Source: UBA1258 sp963643225
GTDB lineage: Bacteria > Bacillota > Clostridia > Lachnospirales > Lachnospiraceae
Assembly (NCBI GenBank): GCA_963643225.1
Contig: CAVIIX010000006.1
Coordinates: 1-64,000 of the forward strand
Length of the DNA stretch: 64,000 nt
Direction of reading: 5' to 3'
How positions within the stretch are numbered: the stretch's first letter is position 1; the number at the start of each line of letters is the position of its first letter. The translations under genes and the position numbers were made by a program. The notes beneath the pieces are model-generated. The model did no database searches. It was given only the letters and a program-made list of their open reading frames with translations, and had not been told where the DNA came from. Shown here one piece after another: positions 27,615-37,473 of this stretch.

Positions 27615-28973
27615 ATGATTAATAGTACGAGCATAGTACAAAAGCCTCAAATGAAAAATATGAGGATATTCTATTTTCTGAGCGGTTTTTTACTTATTAC
27701 AGACTATCTAATGCCACAGTACTTTGGAATAGATATAGGATATGATCTCACATGCACACGAATTGCTAATATTTTAATATTAATATATTTCTGCTTGAAT
27801 CCTAAATTATTTACTCACTTTTGCAAAACAGTATTAAATTGTAAACTTTTTTCCTTTTTTGCAATATATATGCTTGTTTGCGCCTATACAATGGTACTAC
27901 GAGTTGACTTGAATGCTTTTTTTATGGTGTTTTTTGAAGTGCTAACATTATTTATGCTTATTTATTGCATAAGATATGTGATAGGCGTTGAACGAACTAT
28001 ATGCTGGGGAATCAATAGTGCCTATTTTTTGTGTATATTAGGATTGGTAGATTATATGTTAGGACAATCTTTAATGTTAAAGCTTTTAAAGACAGTACCT
28101 ACTGCCGTTTCCAATATATACCGGTCTGGGCAATACAGAATTATGGGACCTTGCGGACATCCATTAGCATATGGTCTATATCTTATTCTTCTTATTCCAT
28201 TAGCATGTATTGATTTGAAAAAAAACGAGGTGTATCTTTTTAAAAGACCAGTACTCATTTTGTTGTTAATACTAAATGTTTTTTTGACTGGCTCAAGATC
28301 TACACTGGGGATAGTTATTCTTGAGTTATTTTTAGTAATTATTTTTAGCAATAAAAAAAATGTTAAGAAGACGTTTTTTTTTCTTATCGTACTAATAATT
28401 GGAATGACTTTTTTCCTATTTTTGTTTAATAAAACAAAAATAGGCCAATATGTTTTAATGCAGCTTGCAAGTTTGATTGATCAATTTTTGGGAACTGAAT
28501 ACGCGGCGTATTTTGGCGCTGAAGTGGCGCGATTGGATGATAGCGAGGGATATCGCAAGATGCTACCACTAATTTTTACCTTGGATTGGTTGAATCCTTT
28601 TGTTGGAAGGGGGGTATCCAGATCCTTTGGCGCGGAAATCAATGGAACATTTATTATTTCAATTGATAATTATTATGTTTCTCAATATATAAAATATGCA
28701 TATCCGGGCTTGATTGCTTATATTATGATAATTGCCGCAACTGCCATTGGAATGATAATAGCGATAATAAAGTACAAATCTCCGGTTTTTAAGATGACTT
28801 TTGTAGGTACGATATGTTACTTTATCAATCTGTGGTGGCTGGATGCGTTGCAGACATTAAAGTATGAATATATTATTATCGCTATTTTTTATGCATTGTA
28901 TTTATTCTATGAAGAAAAACGTGATATAACCCAAACGACACTTGTTATGAGCGAAGGAATTAATAATGAATAA
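27615..28973 (+). CDS. Wzy-type polysaccharide polymerase (O-antigen ligase-like membrane protein)
   Basis: A 452-aa protein with about 11-12 hydrophobic helices and a large loop around residues 290-355 (EYAAYFGAEVARLDDSEGYR), as in Wzy/WaaL proteins. A conserved-looking RIMGPCGHPLAYG segment lies near the middle and GSRSTLG follows, typical of O-antigen polymerase families. It should polymerise repeat units outside the membrane. ATG 27615 lies 8 nt after GGAG. It overlaps the next gene by 8 nt. Confidence 0.8.
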   Translation: MINSTSIVQKPQMKNMRIFYFLSGFLLITDYLMPQYFGIDIGYDLTCTRIANILILIYFCLNPKLFTHFCKTVLNCKLFSFFAIYMLVCAYTMVLRVDLNAFFMVFFEVLTLFMLIYCIRYVIGVERTICWGINSAYFLCILGLVDYMLGQSLMLKLLKTVPTAVSNIYRSGQYRIMGPCGHPLAYGLYLILLIPLACIDLKKNEVYLFKRPVLILLLILNVFLTGSRSTLGIVILELFLVIIFSNKKNVKKTFFFLIVLIIGMTFFLFLFNKTKIGQYVLMQLASLIDQFLGTEYAAYFGAEVARLDDSEGYRKMLPLIFTLDWLNPFVGRGVSRSFGAEINGTFIISIDNYYVSQYIKYAYPGLIAYIMIIAATAIGMIIAIIKYKSPVFKMTFVGTICYFINLWWLDALQTLKYEYIIIAIFYALYLFYEEKRDITQTTLVMSEGINNE

Positions 28974-30138
28974 TACTAATCTTTGTAAAGAGTATTGTAT
29001 AGGATGTGGTTTGTGCAAATCAGAGTTAGGAGTTAATTTTTATCAAGATGACAAGGGATTTTTAAAACCGAATTTTGATAAAGAAATAGAGCCCTATTTT
29101 TTAGAGAATGTGTGTCCTGTTATGGATAAAAAAACACATCAAAACACATATTCCTTGTGGGGAGATTTTCTTGGAGCTTTTGAAGCGTACTCATCAGATT
29201 CAGATATTCGCATGAAAGCATCCAGTGGCGGGGTATTGACAGCATTAGCAATATATCTTTTAGAGTCGGGAGAGGTTGATGGAATTATTCAAGTATGTGC
29301 CAGAGAAGATGATCCTACTGAAACGATTTGCGTTGTTAGCGAGACAAAGGAACAAGTTATTGCTTGCTGTGGCTCAAGATATTCCATTTCAAGCCCATGG
29401 TATAATCTTTCAAATTTAATCCAACAGGATAAACAATATGCTGCAATAGGTAAGCCATGTGATATATCCGCTTTAAAAAGGCTGCAAACAAAATATAAAA
29501 GATACACAAACATTAACTATTTTCTTTCGTTCTTTTGTGCTGGAATGCCAAGTAAAACTGCAAATAACAAATTGTTGTTTCAAATGGGGTGCACGAGAGA
29601 GAAATGTAAATCGCTGGTGTATCGTGGAAATGGTTGGCCTGGAATTGCTACTGCTGTTGACATCAATGATAAAGCTTATATGATGGACTATAGTAAAGCT
29701 TGGGGTGAAATACTTGGTAGAGATGTAAATCCATTTTGCAGACTTTGCCTGGACGGGATAGGTGAAGATGCAGATATTGCATGCGGTGATGGATGGTATA
29801 TTAAAGATGGAAAGCCGGATTTTTCTGAGCGAGATGGTAGAAATTTAACTTTTGTACGAAATAAAAAAGGAGTTAAACTCTTTCAGAATGCAATAAATTC
29901 AGGATACCTTGTTGCAAAAAAATGGGAGGACTTGACACAATTACAGATTATTCAAAAATATCAGTACACAAGAAAAGCTACAATGAAAGCGAGATTAAGT
30001 GCTTACCATTTATTAAATCGGAAGACTCCCGTATATGATAAGAGAACTTTACGTGAATATGCAAAAGCTGTTGCCATAAAAGACAAAATGAGAATTTATT
30101 TTGGGACAGTCAAGAGAATATTATGTAAAAAAATATAA
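28966..30138 (+). CDS. F420 hydrogenase/dehydrogenase beta-subunit family Fe-S protein
   Basis: A CIGCGLC cysteine cluster at the N-terminus is followed by the FrhB-type N and C domains (KASSGGVLTALAIYLLESG; CCGSRYSISSPWYNL; GKPCDISALKRLQ) and four-cysteine regions such as CRLCLDGIGEDADIACGDG. Such proteins are common in capsule and exopolysaccharide loci next to pyruvyltransferases, where their redox role is unresolved. 390 aa. The next gene is exactly such a pyruvyltransferase, and the same two domains are fused in the protein at 40727. Confidence 0.88.
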   Translation: MNNTNLCKEYCIGCGLCKSELGVNFYQDDKGFLKPNFDKEIEPYFLENVCPVMDKKTHQNTYSLWGDFLGAFEAYSSDSDIRMKASSGGVLTALAIYLLESGEVDGIIQVCAREDDPTETICVVSETKEQVIACCGSRYSISSPWYNLSNLIQQDKQYAAIGKPCDISALKRLQTKYKRYTNINYFLSFFCAGMPSKTANNKLLFQMGCTREKCKSLVYRGNGWPGIATAVDINDKAYMMDYSKAWGEILGRDVNPFCRLCLDGIGEDADIACGDGWYIKDGKPDFSERDGRNLTFVRNKKGVKLFQNAINSGYLVAKKWEDLTQLQIIQKYQYTRKATMKARLSAYHLLNRKTPVYDKRTLREYAKAVAIKDKMRIYFGTVKRILCKKI

Positions 30139-30170
30139 TATTTTTGGAAAAGTGAAAGGAAATCAAAGCA

Positions 30171-31343
30171 GTGAAGGTAACGTTTTTAGGATTGGAATTT
30201 GCATTAGAAAATTTGGGATGCGAAGCCTTAGCTTATTCATTTGCAAATGAATTAAGCGCTATAGTACAGGAGGCCAATATTGATTGCTGCTATACTGCGG
30301 TTGTTTTTGCAACTAGTTCAGATATAAAGATACCTAATTCTGACCAAGAAGTAAAATGTTTAAAAATACAATATAAAAACGTTAAATTTTGGAAAAAATT
30401 ATGGATGCTATTTAAGCAAAGTGATTTTATCTTTGATTTTACGGGTGGAGACAGTTTCTCAGATTTGTATGGAAAAAAACGATTTTATATGGCGACATTG
30501 ATTAAGATTATTGCTATTAGATCAGGAGCGAAATTTATTTTAGGACCACAGACGTATGGACCTTACAGTCATAAAATAGTAAGACAAATAGCAGCTAAGG
30601 TAATTAAAGAAAGCGACTATGCGTTTGCCAGAGATATTATTTCACAGAAATATGCAATGGAATTATCACACAGAAATGTTGTGCTGACTTCGGATATAGC
30701 ATTTTCTTTACCGTATGATGTGTCTAAATACCATAAAGATGAGTCCTGTATAAATGTAGGTTTTAATCCATCGGGATTGCTTTGGAATGGTGGATATAGT
30801 CATGCTAAATTGTCATTAACTGTAGATTATCGAGATTATTGCGATAAGGTATTAAATGAATTGAGTCATAATTCAATGTATAAAGTTCATTTGATTGCGC
30901 ATGTTGGGACAAGCCAGAGTGATAGATGCGAGAATGATTATACAGTTTGCAAATTATTACATGCAAGATATCCTCAGACTATATTGGTAAGTGTATTTAA
31001 TTTTCCGATGGACGCAAAGTCATATATTGCGAACATGGATGTATTTATAGGTGCTCGCATGCATGCAACTATAGCAGCATTTTCTTCTGGTGTTGCGACA
31101 ATTCCTTTTTCGTACAGTAGAAAGTTTGAAGGGATGTATAACAGTATAGATTATTATTATGTTATTCATGCATGTAAAGAGTCTACTTCAGATGCCATTG
31201 AAAAAACATTAGAATATGTACAGGATTACCAAAATATTGCAGGTAAGGTAGCAAAGTCAATGCAAAAAAATACTTTGTTGCAGAATAATTTTAAAGTTGA
31301 ACTAAAAAAGATATTAGAAGAAAATATGCAGAAATCGGTTTAG
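30171..31343 (+). CDS. Polysaccharide pyruvyl transferase family protein
   Basis: The GT-B-like PS_pyruv_trans fold is seen in the FDFTGGDSFSDLYG segment, LGPQTYGPY, and the C-terminal IGARMHATIAAFSSGVATIPFSYSRKFEGM block. It should transfer pyruvate from PEP to a sugar of the repeat unit, adding a negative charge. GTG start at 30171 behind GAAAGGAAA. Length 390 aa is standard. Confidence 0.9.
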   Translation: MKVTFLGLEFALENLGCEALAYSFANELSAIVQEANIDCCYTAVVFATSSDIKIPNSDQEVKCLKIQYKNVKFWKKLWMLFKQSDFIFDFTGGDSFSDLYGKKRFYMATLIKIIAIRSGAKFILGPQTYGPYSHKIVRQIAAKVIKESDYAFARDIISQKYAMELSHRNVVLTSDIAFSLPYDVSKYHKDESCINVGFNPSGLLWNGGYSHAKLSLTVDYRDYCDKVLNELSHNSMYKVHLIAHVGTSQSDRCENDYTVCKLLHARYPQTILVSVFNFPMDAKSYIANMDVFIGARMHATIAAFSSGVATIPFSYSRKFEGMYNSIDYYYVIHACKESTSDAIEKTLEYVQDYQNIAGKVAKSMQKNTLLQNNFKVELKKILEENMQKSV

Positions 31344-31386
31344 ACAATATAAATTTTTGATTTAGTATATTGAAGGGCGTCTGGTA

Positions 31387-31638
31387 ATGAACAGATCGAA
31401 AAAAATATTATATATGCTAAATTTTCCATATTAGGTTTTGGGTAATTATGTTGCTACAGTAGGAAGAGAATTATCATGTTACAGAAATGACAAATTCAGT
31501 CCTAAAAAGCTTGTAAAGCAAATATTATTGGAAAGTGATGAAGTGCAGGATGCTTCAAACAAATTAGTAAATTTAAGAAAAAAGGAAGTTTACCAGGTGT
31601 TTGATTCGCTTTTAGAGTTGGTGTATGAAAGAAAATAA
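31387..31638 (+). pseudogene. Decayed gene remnant with in-frame amber stop
   Basis: From ATG 31387 a frame reads MNRSKKILYMLNFPY, then TAG (31432-31434), then continues in the same frame as VLGNYVATVGRELSCYRND to a TAA at 31638, ending inside the flippase gene. A GGGCG-like site precedes the ATG. The continuing frame looks like the two ends of a larger gene, perhaps a glycosyltransferase, that lost its middle. I cannot name the family. A separate small product starting with TTG 31438 is possible but lacks a ribosome site. Confidence 0.45.
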
Positions 31639-33079
31639 ATTATTAAAAAAATATAAAAATATACCTGTAGTGGCAAAGGCTACGATGTGGTTTATGATTT
31701 GTTCTCTATTGCAGAAGGGCATTTCATTTATAACAACTCCTATATTTACAAGATTATTAACAACAGAACAATATGGATTGTTTAGTGTCTATACATCTTG
31801 GCTCCATATAATAACAATATTTTCCACTTTCAGGCTCGACTATAGTGTCTTTAATAAAGGAATGTCGAAGTATCCTGAAAAAAGAGACGAATACACTTCT
31901 GTTATGCTGGGACTTACAACTGTAATCAACTCAGTGCTATTGGTTATCTATTTACTATTTCGACAGAAGATAAATCACTTTACTGAACTGAATACGACAA
32001 TTTTTTTGTGTATATTTATTCAATTATATTTTATACCGGCAATAAATTTTTGGTCCTTAAGACAGCGGTATGAATTCAGATACAGAATGGTGGTTGCCGT
32101 GACAATGCTTATGGCAGTATCTAATGCAGTCATCGGAATACTGGCAGTACTGGCATCAGAAAATAAGGGTCTGGCAAGAATATGTTCCTGCGTACTGGTT
32201 GAAACTATTATTGGCATTATAGTATATGTTTGTGTAATGATTAAGGGACGGGTTTTCTGGAAGTATGAATATATTAAGTTTGCCGTTCTGTTTAATATAC
32301 CCTTAATGCCTCATTATTTTTCAACATATATTGTAGAGCAATCAGATAGAATAATGATTCAAAAATTAATTAATCTGGGGGCTGCTGCCTTGTACAGCAT
32401 AGCGTACACGGTTGGCGGAATTGTAAAGATTTTCATTTCAGCATTATCAAATACATTAATTCCATTACAATATAGATTATTAGAAAACAAGCAGTATAAA
32501 GAACTTAATCGGCAAATTACAGGAGTGATGATAGGTGTTTCATATATGATAGTATGCATGGCAGTTATTGCACCTGAAATAGTTCTGATTCTTGGGGGTA
32601 AAGAATATATGTCTGCAGTATATGTAATGCCACCAGTCACGGCCAGCGTATATTTCTCTTTTTTATGCACTCTTTTGGCAAACATAGAATTTTTCTTCGA
32701 CAAAAACAAATTTGCGATGAAAATATCACTTATTGGAGCAATAGTTAATGTTATATTAAATTATTTGCTGATACCACCTTTTGGATTTGTTGCGGCGGCC
32801 TATACTACATTGATATGTTATGTTATTTATGCCGTTGGACATTTGGTATATGTTAAAAAAATTTCTGTAAGTAATGCTAATGTAAGTATTTTTGATTCGG
32901 TTAAAATGATTCGCATGGGCGTCCTTACAACTATTTTGAGTATTATGATAAGTGCATTATACCAATATAGACTTAGCAGATATTTTTTACTTTTGATAGC
33001 CCTAATGATTATTCTGTTACAGCGGAAAAAAATATATAAGTTTATTAAAGAGATGAGCAAAACAGAATATGTTTCCTAA
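31625..33079 (+). CDS. Oligosaccharide flippase (Wzx/RfbX type)
   Basis: Fourteen or so hydrophobic helices in 484 aa, with the family start (ATMWFMICSLLQKGISFITT, PIFTRLLTTEQYGLFSVY) and VEQSDRIMIQKLINLGAAALYSIA near residue 235. It should flip lipid-linked repeat units across the membrane, working with the polymerase at 27615 and the priming transferase at 58881. Confidence 0.92.
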   Translation: MKENKLLKKYKNIPVVAKATMWFMICSLLQKGISFITTPIFTRLLTTEQYGLFSVYTSWLHIITIFSTFRLDYSVFNKGMSKYPEKRDEYTSVMLGLTTVINSVLLVIYLLFRQKINHFTELNTTIFLCIFIQLYFIPAINFWSLRQRYEFRYRMVVAVTMLMAVSNAVIGILAVLASENKGLARICSCVLVETIIGIIVYVCVMIKGRVFWKYEYIKFAVLFNIPLMPHYFSTYIVEQSDRIMIQKLINLGAAALYSIAYTVGGIVKIFISALSNTLIPLQYRLLENKQYKELNRQITGVMIGVSYMIVCMAVIAPEIVLILGGKEYMSAVYVMPPVTASVYFSFLCTLLANIEFFFDKNKFAMKISLIGAIVNVILNYLLIPPFGFVAAAYTTLICYVIYAVGHLVYVKKISVSNANVSIFDSVKMIRMGVLTTILSIMISALYQYRLSRYFLLLIALMIILLQRKKIYKFIKEMSKTEYVS

Positions 33080-33108
33080 ACAGAGAATAATGTAGGAGAG
33101 ATAGGAAT

Positions 33109-34053
33109 ATGGAAAAGATAAGCGTTATTGTCCCTGTATATAATAATGAAAAATATTTGCATCAATGTATAGATAGTATTTTGGAACAGTCATACAAAAA
33201 CCTGGAGATTATACTTGTTGATGATGGCTCGACAGATGGCTCTGTGCAGATATGTGATGAATATGGACAAAAAGATGATCGAGTGAAGGTGTTACATCAG
33301 GTTAATGGCGGAATATCGGCTGCAAGAAATGCAGGTTTGAATTTAGCAAGCGGTGATTACATTGCTTTTGTAGACAGTGATGACTTTCTTGATAAAAATA
33401 TGTATGAACGCTTACTTCATATTTTACAAGCTAATAATGCAGATATGTCAGTCTGTTGCTTTCATCAGATAGATGAAAACGGAAAGCAATTTGATGTACC
33501 CTTTAGTATAGTAGATGAAGTGACTGAGCCATATTCAGTTTTAAAACGATTGGCAGAGAAAAGAGGATGGGTATATGTGGTTGTTTGGAACAGACTATAT
33601 AAAAGGGAAATATTTGACAACCTACGATTTCCTGTTAATAAGCTGCATGAGGATGAATGGGTTGCGCTGCCAATTTATACTTCGTGCAAAAAGGTGGTCT
33701 TTACAGCCTCTGCATATTATTACTATCGGGTGAACCCTAATAGTGTTATGGGGAGAAAAAACAATATAAAGCATTTAGATGGGGTAGAAGCAGTGTATAA
33801 TCGCACTTTAAAATATCAGGAATATGGATGGACTGAATTACTTCCAAGTGCTTATTTTTGTGCAAGAAATATGCTTGAAGCATTAAAAAATATAAAAATT
33901 AAAGGAAAAGCGGATAGGGAGAGAAAAAAAGAAATAGTGAATATGTATCGGTATGTGATGAAAAGTGCTGATATAAGATTTAGTATAAAAGACAGAATAG
34001 TGGGGCGATTTCCAACTCTGTATTTTAAATTAAAGTTTATGATTTCAAAATAG
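33109..34053 (+). CDS. Glycosyltransferase family 2
   Basis: Starts EKISVIVPVYNNEKYLHQC with VDDGSTDGSVQICDEYG and AFVDSDDFLD, the GT-A donor-binding motifs. GRKNNIKHLDG and LHEDEWVALPIYTSC resemble the EpsJ-like group of exopolysaccharide GT2 enzymes. 314 aa; GTAGGAGAG precedes the start. Donor unknown. Confidence 0.9.
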   Translation: MEKISVIVPVYNNEKYLHQCIDSILEQSYKNLEIILVDDGSTDGSVQICDEYGQKDDRVKVLHQVNGGISAARNAGLNLASGDYIAFVDSDDFLDKNMYERLLHILQANNADMSVCCFHQIDENGKQFDVPFSIVDEVTEPYSVLKRLAEKRGWVYVVVWNRLYKREIFDNLRFPVNKLHEDEWVALPIYTSCKKVVFTASAYYYYRVNPNSVMGRKNNIKHLDGVEAVYNRTLKYQEYGWTELLPSAYFCARNMLEALKNIKIKGKADRERKKEIVNMYRYVMKSADIRFSIKDRIVGRFPTLYFKLKFMISK

Positions 34054-34068
34054 AAACAAGGTGCGTTT

Positions 34069-35043
34069 ATGGATAAAATCAGTATAGTTATACCGATATA
34101 TAATGCTCAGAAATACATAGACAGGTGCTTAAATAGTATATTAAATCAAACATATACCAACTTTGAAGCTATATGTGTTAATGATGGCTCCAGTGATATG
34201 TCAGGAGAGATATGTGAGCAGTATAGTAAGAAAGATGCTAGAATCAGAGTGTACAATATATCAAATGGCGGTGTGGGTAATGCGAGAAACTATGGCTTGT
34301 CAATGAGTAGCGGTGATTGGTTTGCATTTATTGATGCGGATGACTGGTTGGAGCCTAACTATTTAGAAGTGCTTTATAACAATGCAATAAAAACAGGGTG
34401 TGACATATCAGCCTGTTGCTTTGAAAGAAATGATTTATACTGTCTACATGGAGATAAAACAGAGATTGGGAAATTACATATGTTTAATTCTCCAACAGAG
34501 TGTATTCATTCTTATATCTGTCCGGGTAGATCGCTTTATGGGATGGTATGGAATAAGCTATATAAATCAGAATTGTTTAAGGATATTAAATTTGACCAGG
34601 ATATAAAGTGTAATGAAGACTGCTTGTATACACAAAGAGTTATGGGAAAATGCCAAAAGGCATGTCTAACAGAATTAAAATTATATCATTGGTTTTATCA
34701 AAATGACAGTGCGTGCCATTCAATAAATATAGAAGCTGATTTTTCGGCAGCAGATGTATTTCATTCCTTGCTGATTAAAAACCAAGAGTTAAATGACAAT
34801 GATGTGAACAGACAGCTCAAGAAGAACTATGTTCTATGTGTAATCAAAGTCCTTTTATATTCAAGTTATGATAAAAATGCAGCTTGTGTCAGGCAGGCGG
34901 TATGCTTATGTCGAGAATGGATTAAAGACATATGGGGGATAATGAATCAAAAGGAACGAGCGAAGTATTGTATGGTTTTTTATCTTCCGTGGATAAAAAA
35001 TGTTGCTAAAAAGCTATTTGGTAAAAGAAAGGATTCGATATGA
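34069..35043 (+). CDS. Glycosyltransferase family 2
   Basis: Starts DKISIVIPIYNAQKYIDRCL with VNDGSSDMSGEICEQYSKKD and AFIDADDWLEPNY. It is the closest relative in this window of the transferase just upstream, and the two may be an old duplication. AAGGTG precedes ATG 34069. It overlaps the next gene by 4 nt. Confidence 0.9.
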   Translation: MDKISIVIPIYNAQKYIDRCLNSILNQTYTNFEAICVNDGSSDMSGEICEQYSKKDARIRVYNISNGGVGNARNYGLSMSSGDWFAFIDADDWLEPNYLEVLYNNAIKTGCDISACCFERNDLYCLHGDKTEIGKLHMFNSPTECIHSYICPGRSLYGMVWNKLYKSELFKDIKFDQDIKCNEDCLYTQRVMGKCQKACLTELKLYHWFYQNDSACHSINIEADFSAADVFHSLLIKNQELNDNDVNRQLKKNYVLCVIKVLLYSSYDKNAACVRQAVCLCREWIKDIWGIMNQKERAKYCMVFYLPWIKNVAKKLFGKRKDSI

Positions 35044-35813
35044 AAAACGAGAAAAAAGTGATAGAACTTTACGAGAATTCCAATCAAATTGTAAATGCAG
35101 CTGTGGATCGTATTGTTGTAGAACTGTTTAATAAAAGAAATGAAAGCGAAGGAGGACAGGCAGTTTTGCTTACCGGCTGCTCTCCTCTTGCGGGGACTAC
35201 CTCAACCTGCATTAGTCTGGCAATTGCTATGGCTAATACAAAACGAAAGACCCTGTTGGTTGACTGCGATGTGAGAAAATCAATTCAGTATAAGAAATTA
35301 AACAAAGAGGTAACAAAGGGACTAGCTAATTATTTACTGGAAATTCCTGAGAAAGATAATTGCATTGAAGAAGTGATTTATGCAACGAATGTGGAAGACC
35401 TATATTATATTCCATGCGGAAAGTATTTCGATAATGCTACGCGTATTTTATGCTCTTTAAAAATGAAAGATCTGATTGCAACGGCGAAGCAGCAATTTGA
35501 CTGTATTATTTTTGATTTACCGTCGCTTGCAATTGTACCGGATGCACAGGTGTTATTTGGCTCGGTGGATGGAATTGCACTTGTGACGGCACTGGGAGAG
35601 ACAAGAAAGAAGCAAATAAAGGACGCTAAGCGGAAAATAGCTCCCTTTGGTGAAAAATATTATGGAATGATTATCAATAAGGTTGACACGAAAGTATACA
35701 GAATGAATCTGAAGGATTACGATTACTATTTTGTCAATAAAGAAGGTGAGCAGAAGCTGACAGCGGAAGCTAAAAAAAAGTACAAAGTACTTTCAAAGCA
35801 GGAGGAACAATAA
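35040..35813 (+). CDS. CpsD/BY-kinase-like P-loop protein lacking the Walker A lysine
   Basis: This has the layout of bacterial tyrosine kinases that pair with Wzz proteins: Walker A' KTLLVDCDVRKS, Walker B FDCIIFDLPS and a C-terminal tail with clustered tyrosines (LKDYDYYF). The Walker A position, however, reads GCSPLAGTTST, so Thr replaces the usual GK lysine. Kinase activity is therefore doubtful unless this subfamily binds ATP differently. 257 aa. It precedes a secreted protein and the Wzz-like gene at 36740, its expected partner in controlling chain length. Confidence 0.82.
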   Translation: MKNEKKVIELYENSNQIVNAAVDRIVVELFNKRNESEGGQAVLLTGCSPLAGTTSTCISLAIAMANTKRKTLLVDCDVRKSIQYKKLNKEVTKGLANYLLEIPEKDNCIEEVIYATNVEDLYYIPCGKYFDNATRILCSLKMKDLIATAKQQFDCIIFDLPSLAIVPDAQVLFGSVDGIALVTALGETRKKQIKDAKRKIAPFGEKYYGMIINKVDTKVYRMNLKDYDYYFVNKEGEQKLTAEAKKKYKVLSKQEEQ

Positions 35814-35816
35814 TTT

Positions 35817-36728
35817 ATGAGGAAGAAAATTAAGAAGACTAGGAAGGCGTTTCTGTTTGGCTTGATAGGTTTTATTGTTTTTTGGAATTTTCCTGCAAAA
35901 GCAAATGCGATAAATCTTGAGAGCAGTCCATATATTATGGTGGAGAGCTACGAGCTATCGAATGAGAAAATAATACCCGGGGAGGATTTCAAGCTTACAA
36001 TCACGTTAAAAAACTATAGTTTGAGCGCAACTGCTAAAAATGTGTTGGTCGATATTTCTAATCCGACGGGCATTGCTCCGGTGTATGGAACGGTTTCCCA
36101 GACTTGGGTGGAAAAAATGGACCCTGGTGAAACGGCTACTGTAAGCTTTGATTATACTTCCTCTATGGATATTAAGGGTGATTATCTGGACTTTTATGTT
36201 ACCATGGTTGGTGAAGTGACAAATTATATTACAATGCGGGTACCGGTTGGGTCGGATTCACCCTTCTCTGTGCTTGCGGTTAACATACCGGAGAAGATAA
36301 GCATTGGAGAAAATTCTTCTGCTTCAGTGTCTTTCAGGGTTCTTGGAGATGAGAATGTACGAAACGTTGCTCTGGAGTTTGCCTTGAATGGCGAATCTGT
36401 AAGCAAAAGTTCGATAGGAATTCTGACGGCAGGAACCACGCGTACTCATGGCATTTCGGTAACGGGTATTACACCTGGGCGTTTTAATGCTTCGTTAGTT
36501 CTCTGTTATGATGATGAGGCAGATCAGCCACAGAGTGTTATAGTCGGGTCTGCCACAGTTGAGGTTGTTGATGAAGCAAAATCAGAAGGGGCGCAGGATA
36601 ATTTGGATGAGATTGCGGACAGCAATGAAAATTCTAAAGGTAACAATATTGTCATGCTTGGAATCGGAGGAATCCTTATTCTTGGTATATTTACAATTGT
36701 TCTTTTGTTTGTGCGTAAGAGAAAGTAA
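35817..36728 (+). CDS. Secreted, membrane-anchored protein with CARDB-like beta domains
   Basis: A signal peptide (basic start, hydrophobic FLFGLIGFIVFW, cleavage expected after AKANA) is followed by two immunoglobulin-like beta-sandwich units resembling the adhesion/archaeal S-layer-associated CARDB or NEW3 group (EDFKLTITLKNYS..., SSASVSFRVLGDENVRNV...). A C-terminal helix with KRK stop-transfer anchors it outside the membrane. Role in polysaccharide assembly is inferred only from position between the kinase-like and Wzz-like genes. AGGAGG lies just upstream. Confidence 0.72.
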   Translation: MRKKIKKTRKAFLFGLIGFIVFWNFPAKANAINLESSPYIMVESYELSNEKIIPGEDFKLTITLKNYSLSATAKNVLVDISNPTGIAPVYGTVSQTWVEKMDPGETATVSFDYTSSMDIKGDYLDFYVTMVGEVTNYITMRVPVGSDSPFSVLAVNIPEKISIGENSSASVSFRVLGDENVRNVALEFALNGESVSKSSIGILTAGTTRTHGISVTGITPGRFNASLVLCYDDEADQPQSVIVGSATVEVVDEAKSEGAQDNLDEIADSNENSKGNNIVMLGIGGILILGIFTIVLLFVRKRK

Positions 36729-36739
36729 GGAGGCAGAAA

Positions 36740-37468
36740 ATGAAGCTGGATGTAAAGGAATTGGAAACGGCAGATTATGATATTCTTGAGAATATTAAGA
36801 CTGCCTTTTACAGACTTTGGAATATGAAGGCAATTGTGATTTTGTTTACCATGATAGGGTTGTGCTCTTCCTTAGTTTATATTGGTATAGTTGGAATTCA
36901 TACAAATTATTATTCTACGGCATCCATATACAGTGTTGTTTATGGTTCATATTCTGAGTCGACAAGCGGTGTTACGGTAATGAATACCTATTCGAGTATG
37001 CTTGGTACGACCAGAGTATGTGAGCGTGCGGCGGAAAAATTGAGTGGTAGCGGAGTTTCCGCAAACAGACTTCGAACTATGGTGAATAATGGAAATATCT
37101 ATCTTAGCGGGGCCAGCAGTGATTCTAAAAAGTATGGTTATAGTTTAAAATTAGTAGTGGTTTCCACTTCACCGGAGAATATTACGGATATTGCCAATGC
37201 CATGGCATCGGCATATACGGATGAAATCAATGACTTGCTGGGAACGAGTACTCTGCAGGTACTGGATGAGGCTCTTAGCTATGCTACGGCAAGTTCAATC
37301 AATGTAAAGCTATATATGCTTCTGTTTGCTGTGGTGGGATTTGTCCTTTCTGCGGGTGTTATCTTTGTAAAGGAGTTTTTCTCAAGCAGAGTATACAGTG
37401 TTGCACAATGCGAACAGGATAAGGACCTGATTCTTGGATTGATTCCATATAGCAGCAAGTCGAGGTGA
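36740..37468 (+). CDS. Wzz/CpsC-like polysaccharide co-polymerase
   Basis: Two transmembrane helices (about residues 30-52 and 188-210) flank an extracytoplasmic domain, the topology of chain-length determinant proteins. The second helix is followed by a short cytoplasmic tail ending in LILGLIPYSSKSR. The usual Pro-rich motif before helix two is not obvious. 242 aa. It belongs with the BY-kinase-like protein at 35040. Confidence 0.8.
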   Translation: MKLDVKELETADYDILENIKTAFYRLWNMKAIVILFTMIGLCSSLVYIGIVGIHTNYYSTASIYSVVYGSYSESTSGVTVMNTYSSMLGTTRVCERAAEKLSGSGVSANRLRTMVNNGNIYLSGASSDSKKYGYSLKLVVVSTSPENITDIANAMASAYTDEINDLLGTSTLQVLDEALSYATASSINVKLYMLLFAVVGFVLSAGVIFVKEFFSSRVYSVAQCEQDKDLILGLIPYSSKSR

Positions 37469-37473
37469 ACGAG

